A stretch of DNA of 64,000 bases from Odontesthes bonariensis. Lineage: Eukaryota > Chordata > Actinopteri > Atheriniformes > Atherinopsidae. Below are positions 38,074-50,900 of this stretch, piece after piece. A program made the position numbers and the translations under genes. How positions within the stretch are numbered: position 1 is the stretch's first letter; every line of letters begins with the position of its first letter. The stretch spans positions 25,194,227 to 25,258,226 of the forward strand of contig NC_134515.1 of assembly GCF_027942865.1 (NCBI RefSeq), written 5' to 3'. The notes below the pieces were generated by a model. That model was not told where the DNA came from. It ran no database searches and saw only the letters and a program-made list of their open reading frames with translations.

Positions 38074-39054
38074 TAGCCTGGCTGACGCGTCCACAATCTC
38101 GATGAGATGGTGGTCTGGGAACTAGGTGTGCATTTTCTCGTATTTGAGGCGTGGTTTACGAATGCCTAGAGCCATTTATTGGGCGCTACGAATGTCTATC
38201 AAATGACGTCAGGTTCTTCCCATGCTGCTTTGCGCGCGATTCATAGCCAATTGTATCACTTATACCAGATGACAACAGAAATTCGACGAGGAAGAAGAAA
38301 AAAATGGAAAATAAAAGTAAACTTGCGCTCTAAGCTACTTAAACTGACAACAAAGTAGGCCTATATGCTATATTCTACATGAATTTTTATGTTGTAGAGT
38401 TGTGAATTTATTTTAATAATGGAGAAATTGAGCAGCCTTGCTTTGTTGTCTACAGTAGTAGATCAACCCTCATCTTACTTTGAAGCTCCCAGCTCCCAGA
38501 AGTGACGTCAACGAAGCTTTAGCAGCAGAAAAGCTATCAGGCTTGTGTTGATGATAATAATAAACTCCTGGACTATGTACAAACTTCCAAATGCATCGTT
38601 TTGTGAGTACAGACCATATTTGTACAACTGTAGAAGTTTGGTGTCATGACATGTGATTTTAGTGTGGTAATTTTGGAGATACTGCCAGGGTCCGTTAGCG
38701 CTTGTACTAAGCTATTCGGGATAACTCGGTAACTCAGCTGATGTTCAGCCAATATCGGAAAAACTTCGGGTGGGCTACTTGGCTGGATGTCACGGTTCAA
38801 ATGACCCTAGGGTGAATCTACTCCGAAACACTTTCTAAGGCTGCATTGAACGGTAACGTTGTGTCCGCTGTCATGTTGGATTAACGCTCTACAAGCTTCG
38901 GTGTAGCGCATAGACGTCGTCATCGTCTTGCTGCCCCCCCCCCTGTTCTGTGATTGGTTCCCAAACTCTAGCAAAAATAAGGGCGGTGGTTTCCAGGCTG
39001 ACTTTGCAGTGAGAATGAAATCGAGCGCAAAGCAGCATGGGAATTCCCAGGCTA
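38074..39054. mobile_element. Non-autonomous DNA element, copy 1 (9-bp target duplication)
   Basis: A 981-bp element begins TAGCCTGGCTGACGCGTCC and ends GGGAATTCCCAGGCTA. It is flanked by the perfect 9-bp direct repeat CTTTTACGT at 38,065-38,073 and 39,055-39,063. The outer inverted ends are short (TAGCCTGG). Subterminal CCATGCTGCTTTGCGCGCGA occurs near both ends in opposite orientation. A 9-bp duplication fits Mutator-like elements among known superfamilies, but the ends do not settle it. No transposase is readable. Confidence 0.85.
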
Positions 39055-39589
39055 CTTTTACGTGATAATAGAAAAAAAAACCTACCTTGCATGCAAACTG
39101 CAAGCATGCATTGAGTTTCTCAAAGCTGGGCTAACACACCCAGATGATGTGGTTGTGAATCAGCCCTCTGCATAGTTACGTTCAACAAGACTCAAATAGA
39201 CCTATAGTTTTAACATAGTGTCAGATGGCTAAATGCGACATAAACGGTGATTGAAAATGAGTTGATTTAGACTGCGTGGCAACACGTGGCAGTTTTAAGC
39301 ATTTTCAGGCTGTCGCTCTGCTGTAATAAAATTCTAATCTACAGTCCCCTCCAAAAGTATTGGAACAGCAAGGCAAATTCCCTTGTTTTTGTTGTTCACT
39401 GAAGACATTTGGGTTTAAGATCAAAAGATGAGTATGAGACAAGAGTTCAGAATGTCAGCTTTTATTTCCTGGTATTTACATCTAGATGCGTTAAACAACT
39501 CAGGATATATCACCATTTGTATTACACCACAGCATTTTTAGGTGAGCAAAAGTAAAGGAACAAATAATCTTAAAGTAAATAACCTTTAA

Positions 39590-41154
39590 TATTTGGTGGC
39601 ATAAGCCTTGATTGCAATAACTGCCTCAAGCCTGCGACCCATCGACATCACCAAACTGTTGCATTCTTCATTTGTGATGCTATTCCAGGCTTTTACCGCA
39701 GCTTCTTTCAGTTCTTGTTTGTTTCGGGGGGTTTCCCCCTTCAGTCTCCTCTTCAAGAGGTGAAATGCATGCTCTATCGGGTTAAGGTCAGGTGATTGAC
39801 TTGGCCAGTCTAAAACCTTCCACTTTTTCCCCCTGATGAAGTCCTTTGTTTTATTGGCAGTGTGCTTTGGGTCATTGTCCTACTGCATGATAAAATTCCT
39901 CCCGATTAGTTTGGATACATTTCTCCGTAAATTGGCAGACAAAATGTTTCTGTACACTTTGGAATTCATTCTGCTGCTACCATCATCAGTTACATCATCA
40001 ATAAATATTAATGAGCCTGTTCCAGAAGCGGCCATGCATGCCCAAGCCATGACATTACCTCCACCATGCTTCACAGATGAGCTTGTATGCTTCGGATCAT
40101 AAGCAGTTCCTTTCTTTCGCCACACTTTGGCCTTTCCATCACTTTGGTAGATTAATCTTGGTCTCATCAGTCCATAAGATTGTGTTCCAGAACTTTTGCG
40201 GCTCATCTCTAGCCTGGGAATTCCCATGCTGCTTTGCGCGCGATTTCATTCACACTGCAAAGGCAGCCTGGAAACCACCGCCCTTATTTTTGCCTGAGTT
40301 AGGGAACCAATCACAGAAGGGGGGGGGGCAGCAATACGATGACGACGTCTATGCGCTACACCGAAGCTTGTAGTGTTAATCCAACATGGCAGCGGACACA
40401 ACGGTTTGATGCAGCCTTAGAAAGTGTTTTAAGTAGCTTAGAACACAAGTTTACTTTTAAAAAAAGAGCAACGTTTGGCGTTGAAAGATTTCATTGCCTT
40501 CTTACTCGTCGAATTTCTGTCGCTCTACATACAGAGCATCTGGTATAAGTGATACAATTGGCTATGAATCACGCGCAAAGCAGCATGGGAAGAACCAGAC
40601 GCCATTTGATAGAAATTCGTAGCGCCCAATAAACGGCTCTAGGCATTCGTAAACCACGCCTCAAATACGAGAAAATGCACACCTAGTTCCCAGACCACCA
40701 TCTCATCGAGATGTGGACGCGTCAGCCAGGCTAGCTCATCTCTGTACTTCTTTGCAAATTTCAATCTGGCCTTCCGATTCTTACTGCTGAGGAGTGGTTT
40801 GCATCTTGTGGTAAGTCCTCTATATTTCTGCTCTCGGAGTCTTCTTCGAACAGTGGATTGTGATACCTTCACCCCTGCACTGTGGAGGTTGTTGGTGATG
40901 TCACTTACTGATGTTTTGGGGTTTTTCTTTACAGCTCTCACAATATTTCTGTCATCAACTACTGTTGTTTTCCTTGGCCGACCTGTTCGACGTTTGTTGC
41001 TCAGTACACCAGTAGTTTCTTTCTTTTTCAGGACATTCCAAATTGTTGTGCTTGCTATGCCCACTGTTTGTCCAATGGCTCTGATTGATTTTCCTTCTTT
41101 TCTCAGCTTCAAATTGGCTTGCTTTTCTCCCATAGACAGCTCTCTGGTCTTCAT
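39590..41154 (-). pseudogene. Tc1 transposase, disrupted by insertion and a stop codon
   Basis: The minus-strand start MKTRELSMGEKQANLKLRK at 41,154 opens the paired-type DNA-binding region. It continues through TGRPRKTTVVDD, an AT-hook or nuclear-signal-like GRPR, and RLKFAKKYRDE to about 40,743. A foreign element occupies 40,210-40,733. The catalytic part resumes below 40,200 with LIYQSDGKAKVWRKKG, HGGGNVMAWACM and NFIMQ, then an in-frame TAG just before DNDPKHTANKTKDF. The conserved SPDLNPIEHAFHLLKRRLKG block follows, ending near 39,590. Insertion and nonsense codon make it inactive. Confidence 0.88.
40210..40733. mobile_element. Non-autonomous DNA element, copy 2 (9-bp target duplication)
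   Basis: A 524-bp shorter relative of the element at 38,074-39,054, in opposite orientation. It begins TAGCCTGGGAATTCCC and ends CAGCCAGGCTA. It is flanked by the perfect 9-bp direct repeat GCTCATCTC at 40,201-40,209 and 40,734-40,742. It lies within the Tc1 transposase gene. Relative to copy 1 it lacks about 470 internal bases and has a small stretch of its own. Confidence 0.9.
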
Positions 41155-41523
41155 ATTGGTTTATCCTCTTTAACAAGAAATTCAGTCTTTATAGGTTTAA
41201 ACCCAGGCCAAAAGTAGACTAGTCATGCAGAACTATTTATTGTTTGAACAATCAACCTTAAAGGCAACACCTGGTCAACAAGAAACACCTGTCAGTCACA
41301 TGTTCCAATAGTTTTGCTCACTTGAAAAATGTGTGGGTTCGCACAAAGGGTGGTATGTCCTGAGTTGTTTAACACATCTAGATGTAAATACCAGGAAATA
41401 AAAGCTGACATTCTGAACTCTTGTCTCATACTCATCTTTTGATCTTAAACCCAAATGTCTTCAGTGAACAACAAAAACAAGGGAATTTTCCTTGCTGTTC
41501 CAATACTTTTGGAGGGGACTGTA

Positions 41524-43469
41524 TAACAGCAGCATCATCTGACAAAATCATCATGCAGGTAATTTATGAATGTAGAGAATTTCTTTCTTCATACACTCCA
41601 CAGCATCACAGTGTCAGATATATTCAAGTCACTAACAGGATTCCAGTCCGGCGCACATACTTGGACCGTCATCCGATTTCTAACTTGACATTAAAAAAAA
41701 ATCCTCTTTAGCTGATAAACAGGTACATTGTTATTGCTGTTCATATCATCACTTCGTGAGAACTAATTTAACACGTTTAACCCCCTCTGGCTAAATCACA
41801 CAAGTCTGCCTTTTTTTTTCCCTACCCCAGAGCACTAGATTAAAACTTCATTACAGTATCACTGGTTTTGTGAATCATACACAGCAGTCTGTTCATGCAT
41901 AAATGTATATCACTATATGATGTGGGAAGTGCTGTTGTCTGAATACAAATGAGGATATAAGTAACTATATATACTATCGCTGAATACTGAGTTTCTGCAA
42001 CCACTCCTATAAGCCCTTATACACATACCATAGTACTGACAAGACAGGTTAGCCAAACATGAGATGATGTTGATGGGATTTCACAAGAGTACAGATGTGA
42101 CAGCTGTGTGAATAATACTTTTATGTGCATTTTACCCTGCTGGCTTTCTTGCCTCATTGAGTAACTGCAAAGCCATGTGAACTTTCTATGGAATGTGTAT
42201 TGTCGATCTAACAGCCTGTGGACCTGTAGCCTACTCCTCTCAGTCTACCTGGTTGGAATGCAACCTTATACAGATATAAAGTGCTTAAAACACAAGAAAA
42301 AAAAGTTACAGGAATTTGCAGCACTCTTTGATTGCTCTGCCTAATCAAGATTTGACTTTTTTAGAAACAAGAAGACAACAGCTGCTCCGCTGCAAACGAT
42401 AAGTTAAAGTGTAACACGATGAGACTGACATAAAACAAAAACAAACAAAATGGTCTCTTCCTTAGAAGAGGCCTGGATATTTATCTTATTTTCATTCTCA
42501 ATTGGTTTGCTTGCCACACACTGCATTTGTCCCATTTTAAAAACCTTTAGCATTCATATAACATATTAAATATGATAACCCTGCTCGTGACTGACCTCTG
42601 TCCTTAACAATCCCCTTTTAACGACTGTATTTTTCTTTTACTTTGCTTACATTTTACCTTACCTACCACTCTCACCTTAAACACACAAAGGATTTCTAAC
42701 TCCTCAGCATGGGAAAATGTCTCAATCTCGGCAAAAGGCAGGCTAAACATCGTCCTGATTATATTTACAATATATAGTGTAATACGTAATACTACATTAA
42801 ATCATGCACATTTCCCCTGGTTCAGTCCTCTTCAAACCATCTTTTGTGCCGCTCCAACATAATCCACATCTATTTTCAATATAATCATTAAAGTGTGCTC
42901 TTTCACTAACTTTTACCAACCTTACCTACCTACGAACCTACCTTTTATCATTGACATTAGTAGATGATAACTTCATAGCTTTGGTATGTACAGTTTAATC
43001 CTTTGACACTATTTTAATTGAGCAACTGTAAGTCCAAGTGGTGTCAACACTGCTGGCAGTGGAAGTGTACGGGTACGTGAAAAAGAACAGAATGTACCAA
43101 GTGCACATGACTGCTGCCTATAGCATATACATTACCAGGAATCTGGTAAAGAGGAATAGTTGATTCTATAGCTTTGTCTAAAACGACGTAACCCGTAAAT
43201 TTGAGCTCTGTACATGTTATGTAGGTCAGACCTAAACAACACACGGTAACTTGAGCTACAGACCAGGAGGTTGTACACCTGATATAAGCCCCGTGTATGT
43301 GCACAGTAAAAGTTCATTCTGACACTAAATAAATAGATGAATATTTGTAAAAGCAAGTGCACAGGAAACCATTTATAAAGCACAACATCGGCTGGCGCTG
43401 TCTTGGATAAAAACTGGATATATACATAATGCATTTAAGGTAGGCCACTGGAATCAAACAGCCCTTTGT
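41524..43469. other. Upstream region of the cdh26-like gene, no gene recognised
   Basis: AT-rich sequence without recognisable exons or transposon ends. It precedes the block conserved with the second paralogue's upstream region. Confidence 0.45.
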
Positions 43470-43588
43470 TTTTTCAGCCAATCTCCTGCCTGCAGGCAAT
43501 GTGGGCTTGTCCTCTCTGAGGCTTACTCAGGCTATGTCTGGCTCGTTCAAAGCATTTCCACAGTGGATAGCAAGCAGTGTGGACAACA
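43470..43588 (+). promoter_or_regulatory. Probable 5' UTR/promoter-proximal block of cdh26, duplicated at 63.42 kb
   Basis: The bases before the start codon share strong similarity with 63,420-63,541. Both hold CAGCCAATCT, CTGCCTGCAGGCA, GGGCTTGTCCTCT-like text and a run leading to an AACCATGA/ACAATGA start. Conservation directly upstream of both first exons suggests a 5' UTR and proximal promoter inherited from the gene duplication. A CCAAT box is visible in each (AGCCAATC). The transcription start is not determined. Confidence 0.5.
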
Positions 43589-44827
43589 ATGAGGAGCATT
43601 TCCCTGCTACTCTTGGTAAGCACAAAATTTCCTATGATGTGAATATACATATATAATATTATTATAACTAGTAATACATTTAATATCAACACACTTGGGA
43701 CATTTAACTTGGAAACACTTGAAAAATACAAAGACTTGTATTGCTAGTGATAAGGAAATAAGAGTTTATCATGTCAACATGTACTCTGAACTTTGAACGG
43801 AAGCAGTCGCAAAACCAGTTTTATGCATTATATCATGTAATCGCAGGTTGTGCTTTGCACCACAATGCAGAACAGTTGTACTGAGAGATACATTTTTGAT
43901 GTTGTCTCCAGCACTGGTCATTGTCAAAACTCAATTCCATTTGTGGTGTTATTTAAGTATTTTCTCTGTAGATTAATCAGCTCTTATATTGCTGATTTTT
44001 TTTTTAACTTCGGGTGATATGTTTATCCTTCTGTCCATCCATTTTGGAGCCAATCCCAGCTTGGAGATTAGTTTATATTATGATAAAAAATAATGATAAA
44101 AAAAAATCTAAATTATAAATGTATTTGTTAATGCATAGACTCCTAGATACCTGCTCTCAGGTAAACATCAAACAGATTGGGGGCCAGATATATTTCTGTT
44201 TACTTGGTTTTAGACCTTTGAAATGTCAGCAGCTCCACATATTTCAGTGATTCACATCCTTTTCACTTGAGGTTGTGTAAGATTGTACCATTGCTACATG
44301 ACATTGGCCAACTACAGGCAAGGTAGCACCATCCTAGTATGTTCTTTCATGTAGCAACAAACGAACTGTGATGGAGAGACATAGAATGTGTATAAAGATG
44401 GATGACCAAAAACATAATTGCCTCCATACTTTGGCAATTAAATATTAAATGTCGCTCCCCAAATTTTCAAACGCATTGCATTTAACACCGCAGTATTACA
44501 GGTTCACTTTATTTATTTATTTTAAAATCGCTGTCTATATATGTCTATTAACTAGCAATCTGGTCAAAATAAAGTTCTTTATTTGAAGCACAATTCTACA
44601 AACTTACTGAACTTAACTTACTGAAAAAGTGTTGGTGCTTAAAGTGCTTCACTGGCCTGAAATTTAAACTTAAAACATCTCAAGATAAATGAAATAAAAA
44701 GAAAATCTAAATTAAAATTGCAAGTGTTTTAAGGGCTTCAGACTGAACATCTCATGGCATAATGTTTTATGGACTATCCTCCATTGCAGTCACATGCCCC
44801 TCGGATGGCCAACTCCTGTAGTTGGTT

Positions 44828-44913
<86 letters not shown>

Positions 44914-47900
44914 TATATTCACCGGTCTTCCTCTCCTCAAGATACGGCCGTACACACTGACGCATTCCTGAACGATCAGGAATGCCATGTACTCACTGTT
45001 CGCAATTAGCACAGACGTCTTTTTTTTCAATGTATCTGCGATGACTCCTATAAATTGCGCGCACGCGACATCATTGCTGTACGTCGGGTTTATGTTCAAG
45101 CCATTTTTCTTCTGAAGAATTATTTCGGACTTGAACTTAGTGAAGGGAACTTTTGCAATATGGTAGGCAACGTTAAACTTGATTATCATCTCGGCCTCGT
45201 CCGATGATGTGTTTGCTGCTGCCTGCTACTGAAAGGCAGCGGGGAGAGGGGACACTGAGCAGGTAATGTGTTTCATAGATGCGTGCGTTGTGCTTTTTCA
45301 GCGTTTCAGTTCGAAATGTATTAGAACCAGTCATGGTTGCACTATTGCCACACTTTACAGTAAATGCAGTGCATTATATTATCGGCTTTACTGTATTTTA
45401 GCCATGGTAAACTGGTCAAGCCACTCTCTTGTAAATGTATACACTTTACCCCTTTTAATTTCAGTTGGTTCGGGCTCGGAGTCGATCGTGTGTGGCTCAT
45501 TATCTGATGCTAGCTCCGGACCTGGGCTTGACATAACGTGGGAGGTTGATGGCTCCGTGTCAGAGCATAGGGTTGCCAACCGTCCCTTGAAAAACGGAAT
45601 CGTCCCGTATTTAGAAACAAAAGCACCTGTCCCGTATTGAGCTGAAAAGGGACGCACTTTGTCCCGTATTACTGTGAGAATCTAAAAATGGGCAGTATCA
45701 TGCCAATGGAAATTAATAACAGGGCAGGGGGCTTTATATAAAAATGTACGGTAAACTTTTTCCCAGGCCCTGTCCTGCTCTGTGACCAATGAGCTGACAG
45801 CATATTCATACACGAGAATACGCTGTCAGCACATTGGTCGAGGAGGTACTGAGAAGATAGCGGAAGACAACAAAGCAGCATACATGGCAGTTACGCAGAC
45901 TCCGACACCACTTTAAGCAGTGGGAGACAAAGTACTCAACTCCAAAAGTATTGATACTCATGGTCAAATCTTACTCAACTACAAGTAAAAGTCGCTCAAA
46001 ATTTTACTCAAGTTAAAGTACTGAAGAACTTACTTTTAAAAGTACAAACTACATTTTCTAATATCAGTACATTGCTGTGGGCTATTGTTTTCTGAATGCT
46101 TTTACAGAACCATGTAACTCTGAAACCACTTAATGATGAACTGACATGTAGACTTTTTGCACCACTCTGCTACAAAATAACAACAACACAGCAACTATGA
46201 GCTAACAGTGCAATAGTACTTTTACTCAAACGGGGAAAAACCTTTTTTCATTCATTCGTCTTAAAGTATTGGTGAAATAAAGACACAGATCCAGGTAAAA
46301 AAAAAAACGAACTTCTCCTTTAAGAAAGATACTTATTTTATTCAGTTAATTTTGTTATTTTAAGTGAATTGCTGGATAATAATTAGTTTTCCAGGTGTTC
46401 ATGTCACTCAAAAATATGCATCTAATTCAAATTAGGTTCGAGTCAAATAGTTAAAAAATTGTTTCACTCACAAAAAAAAGGGGCTAAAAAATTCACCAGG
46501 CTAGGAAGGGTGAAGGCAATCGGTTTCGGCTGGCCCTTCTAATGAGGTGTCCCTTATTTATTTTTCAGGGAGTTGGCAACCCTAGTTGTGGTTATTTTCG
46601 GACGAATCAGGCCTTAACTTAACCAAAAAGTTGTCAATCATTCTTTTCATCTTATCACCCGCGGCTACATCCACTGTCTATCTGACTATGGCGTGATCTT
46701 TGTGCCACCAGGTTGAGCGCGCAGTGACACTGATTTGAGGGCACAGATCTATCTGAAGGAACAATAATTTTAAGTGTGTGCGTATGGATCTCACATACGC
46801 TCGCTCATATGTGCTCGGACACGCGCTCAACTCTGACAAACTGCTCGCTTGAACGGCTCACTCTGCTCGCGCTCGACTCTATCTCTCTGCTCGCTCGCGG
46901 CTCTGTCTCTGCGCTCGCAACTCTAAGTTGTATGTAAATGAGCCATGCTACCAGCCAATCACAGACTGGTAGTTTTCACAGACTGGTATTTGTGTGATAA
47001 ATAATAAAAAAATAAAGAGGACGAATTGTAATAATCATGTTAGAACTGGTGTAGTTGGGTGCTAGCTACTAGTTACTGATTACTGTTGTAGGGTGTCAGG
47101 GATAGGTCACAAATATTTTAGAGAAAGAAACCTAACATCAACTTTTTTATTTGTTTCTCTTTATATTCTTTTATGTATTTTTAATGCTTTTTCCACTCCC
47201 TGCTGCAATGCTTTTATTTTATGTAAAGCACTTTGAATTGTTTTGTACATGAAATGTGCTACAAATAAATTTGATTTGATTTTGATTTGATCAAAATCTA
47301 AAACGGTAGAAAAATAAAACTACACCAGCTTAGGAAATTAAATGTTTGAAGTATTGAAGTGGTTGTTTTTACCTAGTAAGTTATGAACTGTAGCAGCTGA
47401 CCCACAGTGGGGTTTTTTAAACTTTTAAACTTTAAACTGATCAATTGTGTTATTGGTTTAATCTGTAATGGTTACTGGTTTGACAAAAAAAATATAACAT
47501 CTAGTTTAATTCCTTTAGGGTGATGGTAGAAGTTCAATTGAGTCTGCACTGCAGACTCTGCAGTGATTGGCTGGTGGCGTGCCTAATTTACATACAACTT
47601 AGAGTTGCGAGCGCAGAGACAGAGCCGCGAGCGAGCAGAGAGATAGAGCCGAGCGCGAGCAGAGTGAGCCGTTCGAGCGAGCAGCAGTTTGTCAGAGTTG
47701 AGCGCGTGTCCGATCACCTATGAGCGAGTGTGTGTGAGATTCATACGCACACGCTTAAAATTATTGTTCCTTCAGATAGATCTGTGCCCTCAAATCAGTG
47801 TCACTGCGCGCTCAACCTGGTGGCACAAAGATCACGCCATACACACCATTGAGAAAATAGGTCGCATGTGCGACCAAATTGGTCGGACTCTATAGCCCTG

Positions 47901-50900
47901 CTCCCGATTTCTTTCTCCTCTCATGTCCTTTCATATATCTCCTGTTAGCTATAATAAAAGCATTGAATCTCAATAATAACTGTATTATCTTCAACTTTAT
48001 TTAAAGCAATACTATGTAACATTTCTACCTTAAAATAACAGCTTGAAAAAAACTTGTGCGGCTAGAATGAGTTTTAATATTACGATTGGCCTGTCTCCTA
48101 TGCCCTTCGGGGGTCTGAGTTGGAAAAACTGCGCTATGTAACTTTGCTGGACCGGCCCGGGAGCGGCCCGGGAGCTGAGCGGAAGTACTTCGACTTGCTT
48201 TCTGGCACACCTACCACAAAAACAAATAGACCCCTCTCACGCTCCCAGGTACATTTGATTACTCTTACCTTCTCGGTCGACATAGCTTGCACCTTCTGAC
48301 TCCTCGCCGGTTCGTCAACAAACATGAAACGTGAAAGCGAAAGGGTGTTGTATTTACGACAGTGTAACCGTACATTACCTCCAAGCCTGTAGGGGGAGCT
48401 CCATAATGGGCTTTTTGAGAAGTTACATTGTATTGCTTTAAATTGACTTGATGTAAGTTTTTTATTAATTAACTTTTTAGTTCAGGCTATAGTAGATTTA
48501 AGAAGACTGCACAAATAAATAATAATTAAATAGATCAATTAATCAATTAATTACTAAAAATAATAATTTACCATCCTTGAAAGTATCTGTTCCACATGTA
48601 GGTACCCTGGAAATGAACATGTATGCTGCTTTTTATGTTCACTTTCTCACTGTCATTTATCTTCTATATATTGATGGTGGCCCACATTTTTTGAGTCTTT
48701 AGGCACTGTATCGGATGCGTCTCCATCCTGCCGTCCCTTGTATGACAGTCTGCAGACTAATGCCATCTTCCACTGTTTCTCCCCTCATGCAGCAACATGT
48801 TGTACTTCACCTTTCTCATACAGCAAGTATGTGGGTGGAGAATTAAACGTACATCATCACGTAGATGCCTGCCTGTATACATAAAGGAAAATTACTATGT
48901 GGCCGAGGTATAATTTTGAAGCCTGATGAAATTGCAATGTTGTGCTGTAGGCTAACAGAGTTTTTATATATCCTGTCATGCAACATTTTGATGGTACGTC
49001 TGATTTTAACAAGATCTCAGAAATATGTGAATATGTATCATTCTCCCAGTGCTTTATTCCTCTTTAACATTACGATACATGCTGTCTTAATTAATTGTAC
49101 ATTATGGAGGACTGAAACTGTCATAATCCAAAATAAATACAAAATAGGTAAACGGCTAAATAGATAAGTCTATTTACATAATTTTGAGTATAGCGCCAAA
49201 TCACAACAAATGTCACCTCAAGGCACTGAAATGATACAGTCCAATTCAAGCCAATTAGAGTCGATTTCATTGTAATCTTAATCAAATCAAATAGATTACT
49301 TTATGATTAATATTATCTCAAATAGAAACAATTTTATTGGTAAAGAAGCTCATGAAATCAACACTGCTGAGAGTTAAAGGAATAAATGGCCCAACAGAGC
49401 TCGGACTCTTCGTCAGTCTGGCTACAGTGCTGAAAAGAAACCTGGGATTATTCTTATTATCTCTTCTAACTTAGAGGAATGCCATTATCTCTCCAGCTTT
49501 TTGCATGCTTTAAAGCACATTACCTTCCTTTTCAGAGGGGCAACATTGACCAGTGTTGTACGCATTAAAATTGTAGTGCTGTCAACAAGAGCCAAGTTTT
49601 GCTGGAGTAAAGTTTAGGTAGCCGTCCTCAGTTGTTGCACATGTCAGTGAAGGAAATGATGACGGAATTAATTCTTTAAATTTGGTTACAGCGTTCTCTG
49701 ATAAGACACCTTCGATATGTACATTTCTTCTCAGGAGGTGGATAGTCAAGTAATGTAAATTGAAAAATGGTCAGAAGTGGTCAGGTAAGACACTGTTCAC
49801 TCTCAACGGCATATGTCAGCGCAGAATAAAGGGTATGATAAAGACAGTGAGTTGAGAAAATCCAGTTGAATCTAATATAGAATTGAAGTTAATATTAACG
49901 CTGTCATTTTCAACATCTACATGATTATTAAAGTCACCCAACGCAATGACTTTATTTGTACTCAACTGGGGTAAAGAAAAGTCTGAGAATTCAGACAGAA
50001 ATTCAGTATAAGGGTCAGGTGGACAGTACACAACCTTAGAAGAGGTGAGAAAAACTGTTAATCAGAGATTCAAAAGAGATGAAAGTAATATTGATAACAG
50101 CAGGTGGGAAGCCGCAGAGAAGTGTGTAAGACTACAACTCCTGGTCTCAACCCTGGGTTGTCGTGTTTTTGGATGACTAATAAATTCGTCCATGTCTCTA
50201 GAAATGAGAGCCGCTCCTTCCAAGGTGGGATGGATGCCGTCTCTCCTAATAAGACCAGGCTTTCCCCAGAAGGATTGCCAATTATCTCTGTAGCCCACGT
50301 TGTTTGCTGGACACCATCTAGACAATCAGTGATTGGAGGACATGCGGCTAAACATGTCATCACTGGTCAGATTTGGGTCCAGAGAAAACTACAGAGTCCG
50401 ATATTGTTTTGGCAAAATTACACACGGATGCTATATTAATTTTAGTGACCTCCGATTGGCGTAACCGGGTGCCATTACCGCCGACGTGAATAAGTATTTT
50501 ACCGTATTTACATTTGTCTTTAGCCAGCGGTTTTAAATAGGATTCTACGTCGCGCGCTCTGGCCCCTGGAACACATTTGACTACGGTTGCCGGTGTCTCC
50601 AATGTCATGTTTCTGACTATAGAGCTGCCAATTTCCAGAGTTTTGTCCTCAGTGGGTTTGTCGCCGAGTGGGGAAAATCTGTTTGAAACGTAGGCAGATT
50701 GATGGTGAACCACGGGCTTGACTTTAGGACGATACCTTCTCTTCTTGACCGTCACCGAGCTAGGAAAAAAAAGGAGTAACTAAACATCTGGCACACGGAG
50801 CAAGCGAAGGCGGGAGATGGATGGAGATAACTGGTAGCCATGCTAAGCTAGAGAACCAGACACACCGCTGGAAAAGTGAAAATAAATGCCAAAAATCTGT

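Larger units (their letters stand above)
39342..41521 (-). mobile_element. Tc1-like transposon with long inverted repeats
   Basis: The element is flanked by TA (39,340-39,341 and 41,522-41,523). Inverted repeats of about 170 bases start CAGTCCCCTCCAAAAGTATT and mirror at the right end. The transposase is on the minus strand and is split by another element at 40,210-40,733. Both ends and most of the coding region survive, suggesting a fairly young copy apart from its disruptions. Confidence 0.92.

Noticed and set aside
40799..41173. 124-residue + strand frame at 40.8-41.2 kb
   Set aside because: Antisense of the Tc1 transposase N-terminal region.
50062..50755. SGNH hydrolase as a host enzyme gene
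   Set aside because: It is followed on the same strand by a LINE endonuclease piece (GDFNNHVD) and a LINE tail, and it is frame-broken.
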